A DNA stretch of 64,000 nt from Halomonas sp. HAL1. Lineage in GTDB: Bacteria; Pseudomonadota; Gammaproteobacteria; Pseudomonadales; Halomonadaceae. Shown here in pieces: positions 39,274 to 49,752 of this stretch; the stretch's first letter is position 1; each line of letters opens with the position of its first letter. Below the pieces are notes generated by a model. It did not search any database and was not told the DNA's origin. It saw only the letters and a program-made list of their open reading frames with translations. The DNA lies in assembly GCF_030544485.1 (NCBI RefSeq), contig NZ_CP130610.1:4186623-4250622 (forward strand). Direction: 5' to 3'. The translations under genes were made by a program, and so were the position numbers.

Positions 39274-39933
39274 TCAGCTTTCAACATTTAAAATCAGCAG
39301 CTGCCGCTGGGCCGCTTCAAAGGGTACTTCCAGCTGATAACGCTTGTGTAAACGAATACCGGGGGGCAGATCGCGCAGTTCATCGTCCGCCCCCGGGCCT
39401 TTCATGGCTAGCCACTGGCCATCGGCGCTGGGTAGCTGGCGAGTCAAGGTGACAAAATCCACCAAGCTGGCAAACGCCCGGGAAATCACCTGATCAAAAG
39501 TAGCGGCTTGAAACTGTTCTACCCTCGCCTGGACAGGCGTCACGTTTTTAAGACCAAGCTCCATTACCGCTTGACGCTGAAAACGGACTTTTTTGCCATT
39601 ACTGTCCAACAGCGTTACATCAAGCTCGGGCGCTAAAATGGCCAACACTATACCGGGCAGACCTGGGCCAGCGCCAACATCCAGCAGCCGCGGCCCTTGC
39701 ACATAGGGCAGAACAACGGCGCTATCGAGCACATGACGCGACACCATGTCGTCCACATCGCGCACCGCTGTGAGGTTATAAGCCCGGTTCCACTTGTGCA
39801 ACAGTGCCAATAAGCCTAGCAGTTGCTCGCGCTGATGATCGTCAACGCTGATAGCCAACTGGCTAAGCCCTTGATCGAGACGTGGCGCAACGCTTGCAGG
39901 CAGAGTTTTCAACAGTGGGTTCAACGAACTCAT
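39274..39933 (-). CDS. rsmG: 16S rRNA (guanine527-N7)-methyltransferase RsmG
   Basis: A 219-residue SAM-dependent methyltransferase acting on G527 of 16S rRNA. SAM-binding motif [16 protein letters not shown] and the RAFASL segment are visible. Its ATG overlaps the mnmG stop (ATGA), so the two tRNA/rRNA modification genes are translationally coupled. Confidence 0.97.
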   Translation of the reverse strand: MSSLNPLLKTLPASVAPRLDQGLSQLAISVDDHQREQLLGLLALLHKWNRAYNLTAVRDVDDMVSRHVLDSAVVLPYVQGPRLLDVGAGPGLPGIVLAILAPELDVTLLDSNGKKVRFQRQAVMELGLKNVTPVQARVEQFQAATFDQVISRAFASLVDFVTLTRQLPSADGQWLAMKGPGADDELRDLPPGIRLHKRYQLEVPFEAAQRQLLILNVES

Positions 39934-41834
39934 CCGTTAACTACCTCTGCCGCGGCGACTAACCGGCGCTTTTTCAGATGCACCAACAAAATAGACACAG
40001 CCGCCGGGGTGACGCCCGAGATACGCGCCGCATGAGCAAGCGTTTCTGGCCGTGCTTCAGCCAGCTTTTGGCGAACTTCGTTGGACAGTCCCTCTACTTT
40101 CAAATAATCCAACTCGGCAGGTAGCGGCGTCGCTTCATGGCGTTTGAGCTTGTCGATCTCATGCTGCTGACGATCGATATAGCCTTGATACTTGGCTTGA
40201 ATTTGCACCTGTTCGGCCACCGCTGGATCGGTTACCAGGGTGCCTTCGATACCGGGTAGATTGGCCAAATCGCTATAGTTCAGTTCTGGGCGCTTGAGCA
40301 GGTCGCTCAGGCGATATTCGTGCGTAAGTGGCGCCCCGGTTTTTTCCGCCACCTGTTCTGCCGCAGGGCTCCCCGGCTGAATCCAAAGTGTATTCAGACG
40401 TGCGCTCTCTTGCTCAATGGCTTCGCGTTTTTGGCTAAACGCGGTCCAGCGTGTGTCGTCAACAAGGCCCAATTTTCGCCCCGTTTCAGTTAAGCGTAGA
40501 TCTGCGTTGTCTTCACGCAGCAGCAAGCGGTATTCCGCACGGGAAGTGAACATGCGGTACGGCTCTTTGGTACCCATGGTGATCAGGTCGTCGACCAGTA
40601 CGCCGAGATAGGCTTCATCGCGGCGAGGATACCAGGCGTCCAGCTCTTGAGCACGGCGTGCGGCATTCAAACCCGCTAGCAAACCTTGAGCACCGGCTTC
40701 TTCGTAACCAGTAGTGCCGTTGATCTGACCAGCGAAAAACAGGTTGTGGATAAATTTTGTTTCCAGCGAGTGTTTTAAGTCTCGCGGATCAAAAAAGTCG
40801 TATTCGATGGCATAGCCAGGCCGGGTGATATGGGCATTTTCCAGGCCTTTGATCGAACGCACGACTTGAATCTGCACGTCAAACGGCAGCGAGGTCGAGA
40901 TACCGTTGGGGTAAAGCTCGTGGGTATCCAGGCCTTCGGGTTCAATGAACACTTGGTGGCTGGATTTATCGGCAAAGCGATGAACCTTGTCTTCGATCGA
41001 CGGGCAGTAACGGGGTCCAATTCCTTCGATCACACCGGAATACATCGGCGAGCGATCAAGATTCGCCAGAATCAGATCGTGGGTTTGCTGATTGGTGTGA
41101 GCAATGTGGCAACTCACCTGCCGAGGGTGCATTTCCCGTGACCCCATGTAGGACATGACCGGTGTAGGGCTGTCACCGGGTTGTTCTTCCAACTGGGAAA
41201 AATCCACGGTTTTGGCATTAATACGTGGCGGTGTGCCGGTTTTCAGCCGATCGACGCGAAATGGCAGCGCACGCAGCCGTTCGGCCAGTGCGTTGGAAGG
41301 CGGATCACCTGCTCGACCACCCTTGCTTTGATCCAAGCCAATGTGAATCACACCACCCAAAAATGTGCCGGTACACAGCACGACGCTTTCAGCATGGAAG
41401 CGAATACCGGTTTCCGTGACAACGCCACGCACGGTGTCGTTATCCACAATGAGATCACCAGCGGCTTGCTGGAAGATGGTCAAGTTGGGCTGGTTTTCCA
41501 ACATACCGCGGATAGCAGATTTATAGCGGATGCGGTCAGCCTGGGCACGAGTTGCCCGAACGGCAGGCCCTTTGCGGGCATTGAGCACGCGAAACTGGAT
41601 GCCACCTAAATCCGTGGCAAGCCCCATGGCGCCGCCCAGCGCATCGATTTCCTTAACCAAATGGCTTTTGCCGATGCCGCCAATCGCGGGGTTACACGAC
41701 ATTTGGCCCAGGGTTTCGATGTTGTGGGTGAGCAGCAGGGTCTGACAGCCCATACGAGCAGAGGCCAATGCGGCTTCAGTTCCCGCATGGCCACCGCCGA
41801 TGACAATCACGTCAAAGCGGTCGGGATAATTCAA
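39930..41834 (-). CDS. mnmG: tRNA uridine-5-carboxymethylaminomethyl modification protein MnmG (GidA)
   Basis: This FAD-dependent enzyme forms cmnm5U at tRNA wobble positions together with MnmE (59621-60991). It has the dinucleotide motif [11 protein letters not shown], then [17 protein letters not shown], the second signature [11 protein letters not shown], and a C-terminal tRNA-binding helical domain. A TTG at 41834 follows GAGG and yields [15 protein letters not shown], the normal family N-terminus (634 residues). The frame is open to 41900, but that start adds 22 residues without homology. The gene borders the DnaA-box-rich gap, as gidA does in E. coli. Confidence 0.95.
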   Translation of the reverse strand: MNYPDRFDVIVIGGGHAGTEAALASARMGCQTLLLTHNIETLGQMSCNPAIGGIGKSHLVKEIDALGGAMGLATDLGGIQFRVLNARKGPAVRATRAQADRIRYKSAIRGMLENQPNLTIFQQAAGDLIVDNDTVRGVVTETGIRFHAESVVLCTGTFLGGVIHIGLDQSKGGRAGDPPSNALAERLRALPFRVDRLKTGTPPRINAKTVDFSQLEEQPGDSPTPVMSYMGSREMHPRQVSCHIAHTNQQTHDLILANLDRSPMYSGVIEGIGPRYCPSIEDKVHRFADKSSHQVFIEPEGLDTHELYPNGISTSLPFDVQIQVVRSIKGLENAHITRPGYAIEYDFFDPRDLKHSLETKFIHNLFFAGQINGTTGYEEAGAQGLLAGLNAARRAQELDAWYPRRDEAYLGVLVDDLITMGTKEPYRMFTSRAEYRLLLREDNADLRLTETGRKLGLVDDTRWTAFSQKREAIEQESARLNTLWIQPGSPAAEQVAEKTGAPLTHEYRLSDLLKRPELNYSDLANLPGIEGTLVTDPAVAEQVQIQAKYQGYIDRQQHEIDKLKRHEATPLPAELDYLKVEGLSNEVRQKLAEARPETLAHAARISGVTPAAVSILLVHLKKRRLVAAAEVVNG

Positions 41835-41933
41835 GAGGCACCTCGTCTTGCGCCTTTCGGCACGGATGATGTGGCCAGTGCAGTTCTCAGACATGGCCAC
41901 CTTAGATCAATGAGCCGGCAAGTATAAACCCCC

Positions 41934-42332
41934 TGTGGGTAACCGTCAGGTTTTTCCACACCCCAAATCACCAACCCTCCGTTATTAATAACAACATAAA
42001 TATAAAATAAGAGAAGTTCTGTAAATGTTGTAATTACTAGTGTGGACAATTTCTGTGTATAAGCGACTTATCCTTAATATTTTCATGTGCTTATATTGTT
42101 GACTTCTACATGTTTGAAGGCGGGAGTGCCTGGGTAGAAGGGGGGTTAAGCCTGTGGATGGAATAGCGCTTTATCCACAGAGTCAATTAAGCACGGCTTA
42201 TCCACCGGCCAGTACCTGGGTTGTTACCGCACCTGTGAACAACCTCCGCTTGATGTGGAGCTAACGCTAAGCGACGTACATGGTAGGCCTTACGGAGATA
42301 AAACCGATCAATGTAAAAAAAGTTTATCCACA
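41934..42332. other. DnaA-box cluster; candidate replication origin (oriC) beside mnmG
   Basis: This gene-free region holds at least seven DnaA-box-like 9-mers. TTATCCACA occurs perfectly at 42171-42179 and 42324-42332. TTTTCCACA (41952-41960) and, inverted, TGTGTATAA (42054-42062) fit the relaxed consensus. One-mismatch sites are TGTGGGTAA (41934-41942), TGTGGACAA (42041-42049) and TTATCCACC (42198-42206). An AT-rich stretch at about 41980-42035 could be the unwinding element. Synteny with E. coli (oriC next to gidA/mnmG) supports an origin; the competing candidate is 63467-64000. Confidence 0.6.
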
Positions 42333-42342
42333 GGCAAAAAAA

Positions 42343-42365
42343 TGGCCTGTCGTGTCGACAGGCCA
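42343..42365 (-). terminator. Terminator of the amino acid ABC transporter operon
   Basis: 10-bp perfect stem (42343-42352 with 42356-42365, loop TGT) followed on the minus strand by seven Ts (complement of 42336-42342). It lies 61 bp beyond the ATPase gene stop and separates it from the DnaA-box region. Confidence 0.9.
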
Positions 42366-42425
42366 GTAAAAAAGCGTAATTCAGAGCAAATTAGCGGTTA
42401 TTTTAACGCGTAAAAAGGGCTCAAT

Positions 42426-43196
42426 TTAATGTTTGAGTACGCGAGCAAGGAAGGATTGAGTACGTTCGTGTTGAGGAGAATCGAACAGTTTTTCAGGGTG
42501 GCCCTGCTCGGTAATCTCGCCTTTATGGATAAAAATCACCCGGTCGGCGACCTCGCGGGCAAAGCCCATTTCATGGGTGACAATCACCATGGTCATGCCC
42601 TCTTTGGCCAGCTCGCGCATGGCATCCAGCACTTCACCTATCATTTCCGGGTCAAGCGCCGATGTGGGCTCGTCAAACAGCATCAGGCGGGGTTCCATCG
42701 CCAGGGCGCGGGCGAGTGCGACACGCTGCTGTTGGCCGCCTGAGAGCTGGCTGGGGTACTTGTCGGCCTGATCAGCGATACCTACCCGGTCAAGCAAGCG
42801 TTTGGCGTTGCTGACTGCGTCGTCACGGCTTAAACCACGCACTTTCATCGGCGCCAGAGTGACATTATCGATCACGCTGAGATGGGGAAAGAGATTGAAT
42901 TGCTGAAACACCATACCCACTTCGGTACGGATGGTTTGCAGCGCTTTAGTGCTCTTGCCGTGTGGTAATAGTTCGTTGCTGTCGACCACCAGACTGCCGG
43001 ACTGAAACTCTTCCAAGCCGTTAATACAGCGAATTAGTGTGGATTTGCCTGAGCCACTGGCACCGATAATCACCACCACTTCACCAGGCACAATCGTCAG
43101 ATCAATATCGTTGAGTACGTGCAGACTGCCAAAGTGTTTATTGAGCTGCTGCATACGCACAATTGGTTGCGTTGTGTTGCTCATTGTCTCGCTCAT
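42426..43196 (-). CDS. Polar amino acid ABC transporter ATP-binding protein (GlnQ/HisP type)
   Basis: A 256-residue ATPase with Walker [10 protein letters not shown], signature [15 protein letters not shown], Walker [15 protein letters not shown] and the switch His in VTHEMGFA. It powers the importer formed with the two upstream genes. ATG 43196 has AAGGA upstream; a second ATG lies four codons later. The substrate is probably glutamine, glutamate or a similar polar amino acid, not resolved by sequence. Confidence 0.93.
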   Translation of the reverse strand: MSETMSNTTQPIVRMQQLNKHFGSLHVLNDIDLTIVPGEVVVIIGASGSGKSTLIRCINGLEEFQSGSLVVDSNELLPHGKSTKALQTIRTEVGMVFQQFNLFPHLSVIDNVTLAPMKVRGLSRDDAVSNAKRLLDRVGIADQADKYPSQLSGGQQQRVALARALAMEPRLMLFDEPTSALDPEMIGEVLDAMRELAKEGMTMVIVTHEMGFAREVADRVIFIHKGEITEQGHPEKLFDSPQHERTQSFLARVLKH

Positions 43197-43207
43197 TGCG
43201 CGTGTCC

Positions 43208-43879
43208 TTATTGTCCGGCCAGGCCTCTGCGCTCGAGTTGACGCAGGATGATGGAGAGGGTCCAGGTGATTGCCAAGTACATCAGGGCGACCATGAAGTA
43301 GACCTCAAGCGCCGTAAAGGTGGTGGCGATATAGATCTGCCCCTGACGCACTAGCTCACCGACGCCTATCACTGAAAACAGTGAGGTGTCTTTGATGCTG
43401 ATGATGCCCTGGTTACCGAGGGGAGGAATCATGCGCCGAAACGCCTGGGGCCAGATAACGTAGCGAAATGCTTGAGTGCGGGAGAGCCCTAGGGAGAGTG
43501 ATGCTTCACCCTGGCCGCGTTCAATTGATTGCACACCGCCGCGCACAATTTCTGAAATGTAAGCACCGGAATTAACCGCGATCGCAGCAATACCGGCGAC
43601 CAACGCGTTAATTGGGCTACCTAATAGTTGCGGCAAGCCGTAAAAAATAAACAGTACTTGTACCAGGATAGGCGTGCCGCGAAATACTTCGACGTAAACG
43701 ATGGCTGGCCAGCGTAGCCAACGCAGGCGGCTAATACGTAATAGGCCAAAGAATATGCCGATAAAGAATCCGATGGCGAGACCGCCAAACGAGATAAGCA
43801 GCGTCCAGGGAATACCCGGCAGCAGATAAGGGATAGACCCAAACGCTGCCGACCAATCAAACTGAAAATTGACGTCCAC
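43208..43879 (-). CDS. Polar amino acid ABC transporter permease (HisM/GlnP type)
   Basis: A 223-residue inner-membrane permease with about five helices and the cytoplasmic EAA loop [22 protein letters not shown], which contacts the ATPase. GTG start at 43879 after AGGAG. Only one permease gene is present, so a homodimer is likely. It is 11 bp upstream of the ATPase gene. Confidence 0.93.
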   Translation of the reverse strand: MDVNFQFDWSAAFGSIPYLLPGIPWTLLISFGGLAIGFFIGIFFGLLRISRLRWLRWPAIVYVEVFRGTPILVQVLFIFYGLPQLLGSPINALVAGIAAIAVNSGAYISEIVRGGVQSIERGQGEASLSLGLSRTQAFRYVIWPQAFRRMIPPLGNQGIISIKDTSLFSVIGVGELVRQGQIYIATTFTALEVYFMVALMYLAITWTLSIILRQLERRGLAGQ

Positions 43880-43997
43880 GCGTAGACTCCTGAAACAAAA
43901 AAGCAGATGACAAAAAACACATGAGAAACGCAGCAGGGCCGGGGGTTGTGGCCACCCGGCCCTGTAACAGCGTTACGCTAATAGAGAGCTTTTATAC

Positions 43998-44774
43998 TCA
44001 CTCTTCGCTAGGCGCTTCACCAAACCACTTGGTGTAGATCTCATCGTAGGTGCCATCTTCGCGCATGGCGGCCAGCGCTTCGTTAGTCGGCTCTACCCAC
44101 TCACTGCCTTTGTGGAACACGATGCCGTACTGCTGACCTTCATACAGAGGGCCAACAACCTTGGTACGGCCTTCACCGCGAGTTTGCGAGAAGTAAGAGA
44201 CGTTAGGGGCATCATAGAGCACGGCGTCGACGTTGCGGCCTAGCAGCGCCATGTACATGTCGGCAGTACCTGGGAAGGGGGTGATTTCAGCATCTTCGCC
44301 GAGTTCTTGCTGAAGGTAGTCATAACTGGTGGAACCAATTTTGGTACCGACGGCGAGGTCTTGGAGGTCTTCTAGTGTCTCGACGCTGTCGTTATCGGCG
44401 CGGACAATGATGCGTAAACCTGAATCGTAGTAGGGGTCGGAGAAGTCAACGACTTCAGAGCGCTCGTCAGTGATGGTGGTACCGGCGATGGCTATCTCTT
44501 GACTACCCGTTTGCACGGCGGGAATGATGCCGGAGAATTCCATGGTCGTCAGGTTGACTTCAAAGCCTGCACGTTCGGCGACTTCGTTGATGATATCCAT
44601 GTCGAAGCCGACCATTTCGCCGGTCTCTTGATCCATCATTTCAAACGGCACAAAGCTTGGGTCAGTGGCCACGTTCACCGATGGCATTTGGGCCATGGCG
44701 GCAGTGGCGCTGCCCAATCCCAGTGCGAGAGCGAGTGTGGTTTTGGTTAGGCTGAGTGGTAGTGCAACTTTCAT
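43998..44774 (-). CDS. Periplasmic polar amino acid-binding protein
   Basis: A 258-residue substrate-binding protein with a signal peptide (ATAAMA before QMPSV). It has the family-3 signature region ([15 protein letters not shown]) and the ligand-coordinating segment [20 protein letters not shown]. Its mature part is strongly acidic, as expected for a periplasmic protein in a halophile. First gene of the ABC operon; ATG preceded by GGGGAAA. Confidence 0.94.
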   Translation of the reverse strand: MKVALPLSLTKTTLALALGLGSATAAMAQMPSVNVATDPSFVPFEMMDQETGEMVGFDMDIINEVAERAGFEVNLTTMEFSGIIPAVQTGSQEIAIAGTTITDERSEVVDFSDPYYDSGLRIIVRADNDSVETLEDLQDLAVGTKIGSTSYDYLQQELGEDAEITPFPGTADMYMALLGRNVDAVLYDAPNVSYFSQTRGEGRTKVVGPLYEGQQYGIVFHKGSEWVEPTNEALAAMREDGTYDEIYTKWFGEAPSEE

Positions 44775-44921
44775 AAGTTTCCCCGTGCTTTATGTGGCTA
44801 GTAGCGGGTTTCCGAGCAATGTATGGCGCTCGAATACCCTTTTAGCCGTTATTGACCTATCAACCTTGGCGAGAAACCGTCAGGGCGTCAAGTCACGGGG
44901 AGCGTCTTGGGCCAACGCTGT

Positions 44922-45275
44922 TTAGACCATAAAGGAAGCGCCGCAGCCGCAGGTGGTGGTGGCATTGGGATTTTGAACGCGAAAACGCGCGCCCGCTAAG
45001 CCTTCTTCGTAGTCGACCGTGGAGCCCACCAGATACTGGTAAGAGAGGGGGTCGACGACCAGCGCGGCCTCACCGAACTCAATCACAGTATCATCGTCGG
45101 CGACATTGTCAGCAAAGTCGAAGCCGTATTGAAAACCCGAACAGCCGCCGCCGGTCACGTAGACCCGCAGTTTGAGTGATGGGTTATTTTCTTCTGCAAT
45201 CAGTGCGTTAATACGTTTGCGTGCACTATCAGAGAGCAGTAATGGAGTAGGAACAAAGGCTTCTGCACCGCTCAT
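44922..45275 (-). CDS. erpA: Iron-sulfur cluster insertion protein ErpA
   Basis: A 117-residue A-type carrier that delivers Fe-S clusters to apo-enzymes. The three ligand cysteines occur in [11 protein letters not shown] and TCGCGASF at the C-terminus. The ATG follows GGGAGGT. Located 126 bp after argC on the same strand, an arrangement also found in pseudomonads. Confidence 0.95.
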   Translation of the reverse strand: MSGAEAFVPTPLLLSDSARKRINALIAEENNPSLKLRVYVTGGGCSGFQYGFDFADNVADDDTVIEFGEAALVVDPLSYQYLVGSTVDYEEGLAGARFRVQNPNATTTCGCGASFMV

Positions 45276-45401
45276 GGGTACCTCCCGCGAGCTTAAAGAA
45301 CGAATAAATCGGCATTGGGGGGTGATTATGGGTAATTCCCAGCAAATTGGTCAACTATTGCTGGGAATGAGTTGTCTCTGCCTGCTGGTTTTGTGTGGTG
45401 T

Positions 45402-46436
45402 TTAAGGCATTACTGCTGGTGCGGTAAGCCCAGTGTTCTCGTCAAAGCCGAACATCAGGTTGAGGTTTTGTATCGCTTGGCCCGAGGCGCCTTTGACCAA
45501 ATTATCGATCACCGATAGCACCACGACCGTATTGCCATTGCCGGGGCGATGGACGGCCAAGCGACAAGTATTGATGCCTTTGACACTACGCGTTTCAGGA
45601 TGACTCCCTGCAGGCATCACATCGACAAACGGCTCATCGGCATAACGGCGTTCAAACAGCGCCTGTAAGTCGCCCGGCTCGCCGGTTAGCTGGCCGTAAA
45701 GCGTGGCGTGAATACCGCGGATCATGGGCGTTAAATGGGGCACAAAGGTTAATCCCACTGCGGCTTGCTGTATGTCCCGAAGCCCCTGGCTAATTTCCGG
45801 TAGATGACGATGGCCGGAAGCGCCGTAGGCTTTCATCGACTCGCTGGCTTCAGCGAGCAGTGACCCTACTTTTGCGCCACGGCCTGCCCCGGTAACACCG
45901 GATTTACAGTCAGCAATCAGTTGGCTTGGGTCGATCAGACCTGCTTCCAACAGCGGTAGATAGCCTAATTGAACGGCCGTGGGGTAGCAGCCGGGCACGG
46001 CAATTAAGCGTGCATTTTTGATTTTTTCCCGATGCATTTCCGGTAGGCCGTATACCGCCTCTTGCAACAATTCCGGCGCGCCGTGGGCCTGGTCGTACCA
46101 GCGGCTCCACTCGTCGGCATCGCGCAGCCGGAAATCGGCCGACAGATCAATTACCCGAGTGCCATTTTTGAGCAGCTCACCCGCTAGGGCGTGGGCAACG
46201 CCGTGGGGTGTGGCAAAAAAGACCGCATCCATGGCACCCAGCTGTTTAGCATCCGGCTCGCTAAACGCTAGCGTGTCGTAGTGGCCGCGCAGGTTAGGGT
46301 ACATATCGCACACCTTGACGCCCGTTTCCGAGCGCGAAGTAATCGCGGCTACCTCGACGTGGGGATGCTGGGCAAGTAGCCGAAGTAATTCAACGCCGGT
46401 ATAACCGGTACCGCCAACAATGCCGACCTTAATCAC
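45402..46436 (-). CDS. argC: N-acetyl-gamma-glutamyl-phosphate reductase
   Basis: Third step of arginine synthesis, NADPH-dependent. The 344-residue product has the N-terminal Rossmann motif [14 protein letters not shown] and the active-site Cys in [15 protein letters not shown] start with AAGGAGTG upstream. It diverges from the ClC gene across a 194-bp gap (46437-46630) that must hold both promoters. Confidence 0.97.
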   Translation of the reverse strand: MIKVGIVGGTGYTGVELLRLLAQHPHVEVAAITSRSETGVKVCDMYPNLRGHYDTLAFSEPDAKQLGAMDAVFFATPHGVAHALAGELLKNGTRVIDLSADFRLRDADEWSRWYDQAHGAPELLQEAVYGLPEMHREKIKNARLIAVPGCYPTAVQLGYLPLLEAGLIDPSQLIADCKSGVTGAGRGAKVGSLLAEASESMKAYGASGHRHLPEISQGLRDIQQAAVGLTFVPHLTPMIRGIHATLYGQLTGEPGDLQALFERRYADEPFVDVMPAGSHPETRSVKGINTCRLAVHRPGNGNTVVVLSVIDNLVKGASGQAIQNLNLMFGFDENTGLTAPAVMP

Positions 46437-46630
46437 AAATCACTCCTTGCGGGCTACGCAGAACGTTTTCCAGAATAGTTTTTTAGGACAGTTTGCACAG
46501 CAACCTATGACAAAACGCTATGTGTTATCAGCCTATGCGGATTGCTGCGGGCTGTCGAAGTGTATCGGGCTATGATACACAAGAGGATTAAGAGATAAGA
46601 ACACTAAGACCAAAAACAAGGCAGATTGCT

Positions 46631-48457
46631 GTGGCGCGTTTTTCCCGATCGGATTTTACGTTAGAAAGTTTTCGTCGTCAGTTGGCCAACGTCGACGCCT
46701 TGCCGCAACTCTGCTTGCTGGGCCTTGTCTCGGGGATTATTACCGGCGCGGTGATGGTGGCGTTTCGGCTGCTGTTGGAAGCAGGGGCCACGTTCTATAT
46801 GGCGGAGGGCGACCCAGAGGCGTTTGAAAATATGACGCCCTGGTTACGTGCGCTGCTACCCATGCTGGCGGTGACGTTAGTGGGCGTGCTGTTGTATCGG
46901 CAAAAACCGGCAGCGCGCAAACTGGGCGTGGGTCATGTGATTGAGCGACTCACCTATCACCAAGGGCGTTTTCCGCTGCGTAACTGGTTGAATCAGTGGT
47001 GGGTCGGGGTGGTGGTGGTGTTAGGTGGCCTCTCTGCAGGTCGTGAGGGGCCGGCGATTCACTTGGGCGCGGCGGCAGCCAGTGGTCTGGGCCAGCAAAT
47101 GCGCTTACCTAATAATAGCCTGAGGGTACTCGTGGCTTGCGGAACCGCAGCCGCCATTTCCGCTTCCTTTAATACGCCGATTGCCGGGGTGATCTTCGCC
47201 ATGGAAGTGGTGATGATGGAGTATACCTTGATGAGCTTTATGCCCGTCATCCTGGCCTCCACCATGGGTGCGCTGGTGGCGCAGTTGGCTTACGGTAATG
47301 AACCAGCGTTTCGCATTCCCGAAGTGGCCCTGGGGTCGTTGATCAATCTTCCGTGGATCGTGCTGACGGGGCTGGTGATTGGCTTGCTGGCCGGTCTGTT
47401 TATCCATATTTCCCGCAGTCAGCGGATTATGGACTGGCCGCTTTGGGTACGTCTTGGGCTGGTCGGAGTGGCGACTGGCGCCGTTGCCTGGTGGTTCCCC
47501 CAAGTGCAGGGCATCGGTTATGACAGCGTGGCGGCAGCGCTCAATAATCAGTTGGAAATTAAAGTACTGCTGGCGCTGATGATTGCCAAACTACTGCTAA
47601 CGGCGCTGACCGTTGCTGGCGGTGTACCCATCGGCATTATTGGCCCGGTGCTGGTGGTGGGAGCGGCTACAGGCGCGCTGTTTGGTATGCTGGGGGGCTG
47701 GATGTGGCCAGACAAAGCCGCTGACCCGGGGATTTACGCCATGCTAGGTATGGCGGCAATGATGGGGGCCGTTCTGCAAGCGCCCCTGGCTGCGCTGATG
47801 GCGCTTTTGGAGTTAACCCATACGCCGAGTATCATGCTCCCTGGAATGTTGGCGGTGGTGGTTGCGTGTTTGACGTCACGGCAGTTAACTGGCTGTGAAG
47901 GGTTCTTTATCAGCACGGTGCGTTATGGGCTGCATCCACTTCAGCAGCCGTTGATGCAAGCGCTCTCACGGGTTTCGGTGCCAGCGGTGATGGAGCGGCA
48001 ACTGGTGCGTACCGACCGGATGATTACCCCTGATCAGGCACGCCACCTGCTGGAAACAAACCCGGTGTGGTTGGTGATTGAGCGCTCCAGCGAGGAAAAA
48101 CCGGTGCTGGCGCTCAAAGCCGCTGAACTGGCGCGGTGGTTACTTGAACACGATGAAGCGCTGCAGGGTAAAGAACCGCCCGAGGATGAATTGATTGATC
48201 TGCTGGAAATTCCTGGGCAGCGTTTGGAGCTTGCGCCGATTGGCTTGCAAGCAACGCTTTCCGAAGCATTCTTGAAGCTGCAGGATAACGCGCTGGGGGC
48301 ACTCTATGTGGTACACGGTTACCGCCCTAAACAGCAGCGTATTTCAGGTATTATCACCCGTGGCGCCATTGAGCGTTATTATCACTATACAGATCCCCGT
48401 GGCGCTGACACTCGCGGCAATGATCTACGCGAGAATGAGCCACGCGAAAAGGATTGA
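46631..48457 (+). CDS. ClC-family chloride channel/antiporter with CBS domains
   Basis: A 608-residue membrane protein with about ten hydrophobic helices. The selectivity motif GREGPAIHLGAA includes the gating Glu typical of Cl-/H+ exchangers, and GVPIGIIGPVLVVGA is the second filter region. A cytoplasmic tail (about 440-590) looks like a CBS pair. It ends in a repetitive charged stretch (RGADTRGNDLRENEPREKD). GTG start after AAGG. Possible role in chloride balance of a halophile or acid tolerance (inference). Confidence 0.9.
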   Translation: MARFSRSDFTLESFRRQLANVDALPQLCLLGLVSGIITGAVMVAFRLLLEAGATFYMAEGDPEAFENMTPWLRALLPMLAVTLVGVLLYRQKPAARKLGVGHVIERLTYHQGRFPLRNWLNQWWVGVVVVLGGLSAGREGPAIHLGAAAASGLGQQMRLPNNSLRVLVACGTAAAISASFNTPIAGVIFAMEVVMMEYTLMSFMPVILASTMGALVAQLAYGNEPAFRIPEVALGSLINLPWIVLTGLVIGLLAGLFIHISRSQRIMDWPLWVRLGLVGVATGAVAWWFPQVQGIGYDSVAAALNNQLEIKVLLALMIAKLLLTALTVAGGVPIGIIGPVLVVGAATGALFGMLGGWMWPDKAADPGIYAMLGMAAMMGAVLQAPLAALMALLELTHTPSIMLPGMLAVVVACLTSRQLTGCEGFFISTVRYGLHPLQQPLMQALSRVSVPAVMERQLVRTDRMITPDQARHLLETNPVWLVIERSSEEKPVLALKAAELARWLLEHDEALQGKEPPEDELIDLLEIPGQRLELAPIGLQATLSEAFLKLQDNALGALYVVHGYRPKQQRISGIITRGAIERYYHYTDPRGADTRGNDLRENEPREKD

Positions 48458-48475
48458 CCATTTTAAGGAGCGGCA

Positions 48476-48907
48476 ATGTACCTATGGGTGAAGGCTATTC
48501 ACTTGATGGCAGTGGTGACGTGGTTCGCTGCACTGTTTTATTTACCCCGCTTGTATGTGTATCACGCCACCGCGCGGGATAACGGTGATGACCAGGCAAT
48601 GGCGTATTTCAAAACCATGGAACGCAAGCTTTACCGTGGAATCATGACGCCATCGATGATTGCGGTACTGCTGTTTGGTGGCTGGATGCTCTATTTAGTG
48701 CCCGAATGGTTTAGTCAGGGTTGGATGCACGTCAAACTAGCGCTGGTGGTCTTGCTCATTGGCTATCATCACGTTTGTTTGATTTATTTAAAGCAGTTCG
48801 CCCAGGATCGTTGCACAAAAGGCCATGTGTTTTTCCGCTGGTTTAACGAAGCGCCGGTGATTGCGCTAGTGGGGATTATTCTGCTCGCCGTTGTGAAGCC
48901 CTTTTGA
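48476..48907 (+). CDS. hemJ: Protoporphyrinogen oxidase HemJ
   Basis: A 143-residue inner-membrane protein of the HemJ (UPF0093) family that oxidises protoporphyrinogen IX in haem synthesis. It has four membrane helices, conserved His9 in WVKAIHLMAVVTWFA, and the LPRLYVYH motif. ATG follows AAGGAG. It overlaps thiD by one base, and hemL follows, so two haem genes flank thiD. Confidence 0.93.
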   Translation: MYLWVKAIHLMAVVTWFAALFYLPRLYVYHATARDNGDDQAMAYFKTMERKLYRGIMTPSMIAVLLFGGWMLYLVPEWFSQGWMHVKLALVVLLIGYHHVCLIYLKQFAQDRCTKGHVFFRWFNEAPVIALVGIILLAVVKPF

Positions 48908-49716
48908 TGCGCCAACCACTTCCGCCCGTCGTATTGGTATTAGCGGGACACGACCCCACCGGCGGCGCAGGGTTAGTGGCTGATAGCGAAGCCATTGCCG
49001 CCTGTGGTGGCTGGGCGGTAACGATCCCTACTGCGCTGACGGTTCAAAATTGCCACAATGTGACGCGTGTGATCCCCGTTGATCCTACCGCGATGCGCCA
49101 AATGGCCGAGGTGCTTGGCGAGATGCAAGTGGCGGCGATTAAAATTGGTTTGCTCGCCGATGAAGCTACCTTGCGGGCAGCGGAACAAATTATCCGCCGC
49201 TTTCCAGGCATTCCTGTGGTGGCGGACCCGGTATTTAAGGCCGGTGGTGGAACTGAGTTATCCACACCCCGTTTACGTCGGCTGTTCATCGATCGCTTGC
49301 TACCGCTTGTGGATATCTTAACGCCCAATCGTGCTGAGCTTTGTCAACTGACACCAGACATCGTCACCCCTTTTGATGATACGGCACGTGCGGTGGCGTT
49401 GATGTCACAGGGCTGCCAAGCAATTCTAGTGACGGCCACTGACGATCCGCTGCCCGGTAATGATCAGCAAGTCGTGCACACTCTGCACTCACCCGATACC
49501 ACTCGCCAGTGGCAGTGGCCACGTTTGCCTGAACTGTTTCATGGCTCTGGCTGTACGCTAGCCTCAGCCATTGCGGCTCGTCTTGCTGTTGGTGAGCGCT
49601 TACCAACAGCGTGTGAACAGGCGCAGCACTTTACCTGGCAGAGCCTGTCACAAGGCTTTCAGCCGCCGAGTGGCCAGTGTTTGCCCAGCCGTTTTTCACG
49701 GCCTGTTCGTTTTTAA
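48907..49716 (+). CDS. thiD: Hydroxymethylpyrimidine/phosphomethylpyrimidine kinase
   Basis: Phosphorylates HMP and HMP-P in thiamine synthesis. The 269-residue ribokinase-fold protein has LAGHDPTGGAGLVAD near the N-terminus, VVADPVFKAGGG, LTPNRAEL, and the catalytic loop HGSGCTLASAIAA. TGATG junction with hemJ. No TPP riboswitch was seen upstream, as expected for an internal operon gene. Confidence 0.95.
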   Translation: MRQPLPPVVLVLAGHDPTGGAGLVADSEAIAACGGWAVTIPTALTVQNCHNVTRVIPVDPTAMRQMAEVLGEMQVAAIKIGLLADEATLRAAEQIIRRFPGIPVVADPVFKAGGGTELSTPRLRRLFIDRLLPLVDILTPNRAELCQLTPDIVTPFDDTARAVALMSQGCQAILVTATDDPLPGNDQQVVHTLHSPDTTRQWQWPRLPELFHGSGCTLASAIAARLAVGERLPTACEQAQHFTWQSLSQGFQPPSGQCLPSRFSRPVRF

Positions 49717-49752
49717 TCCTATCTTCTATCTGCCATTGACCGAGAGGATGCC

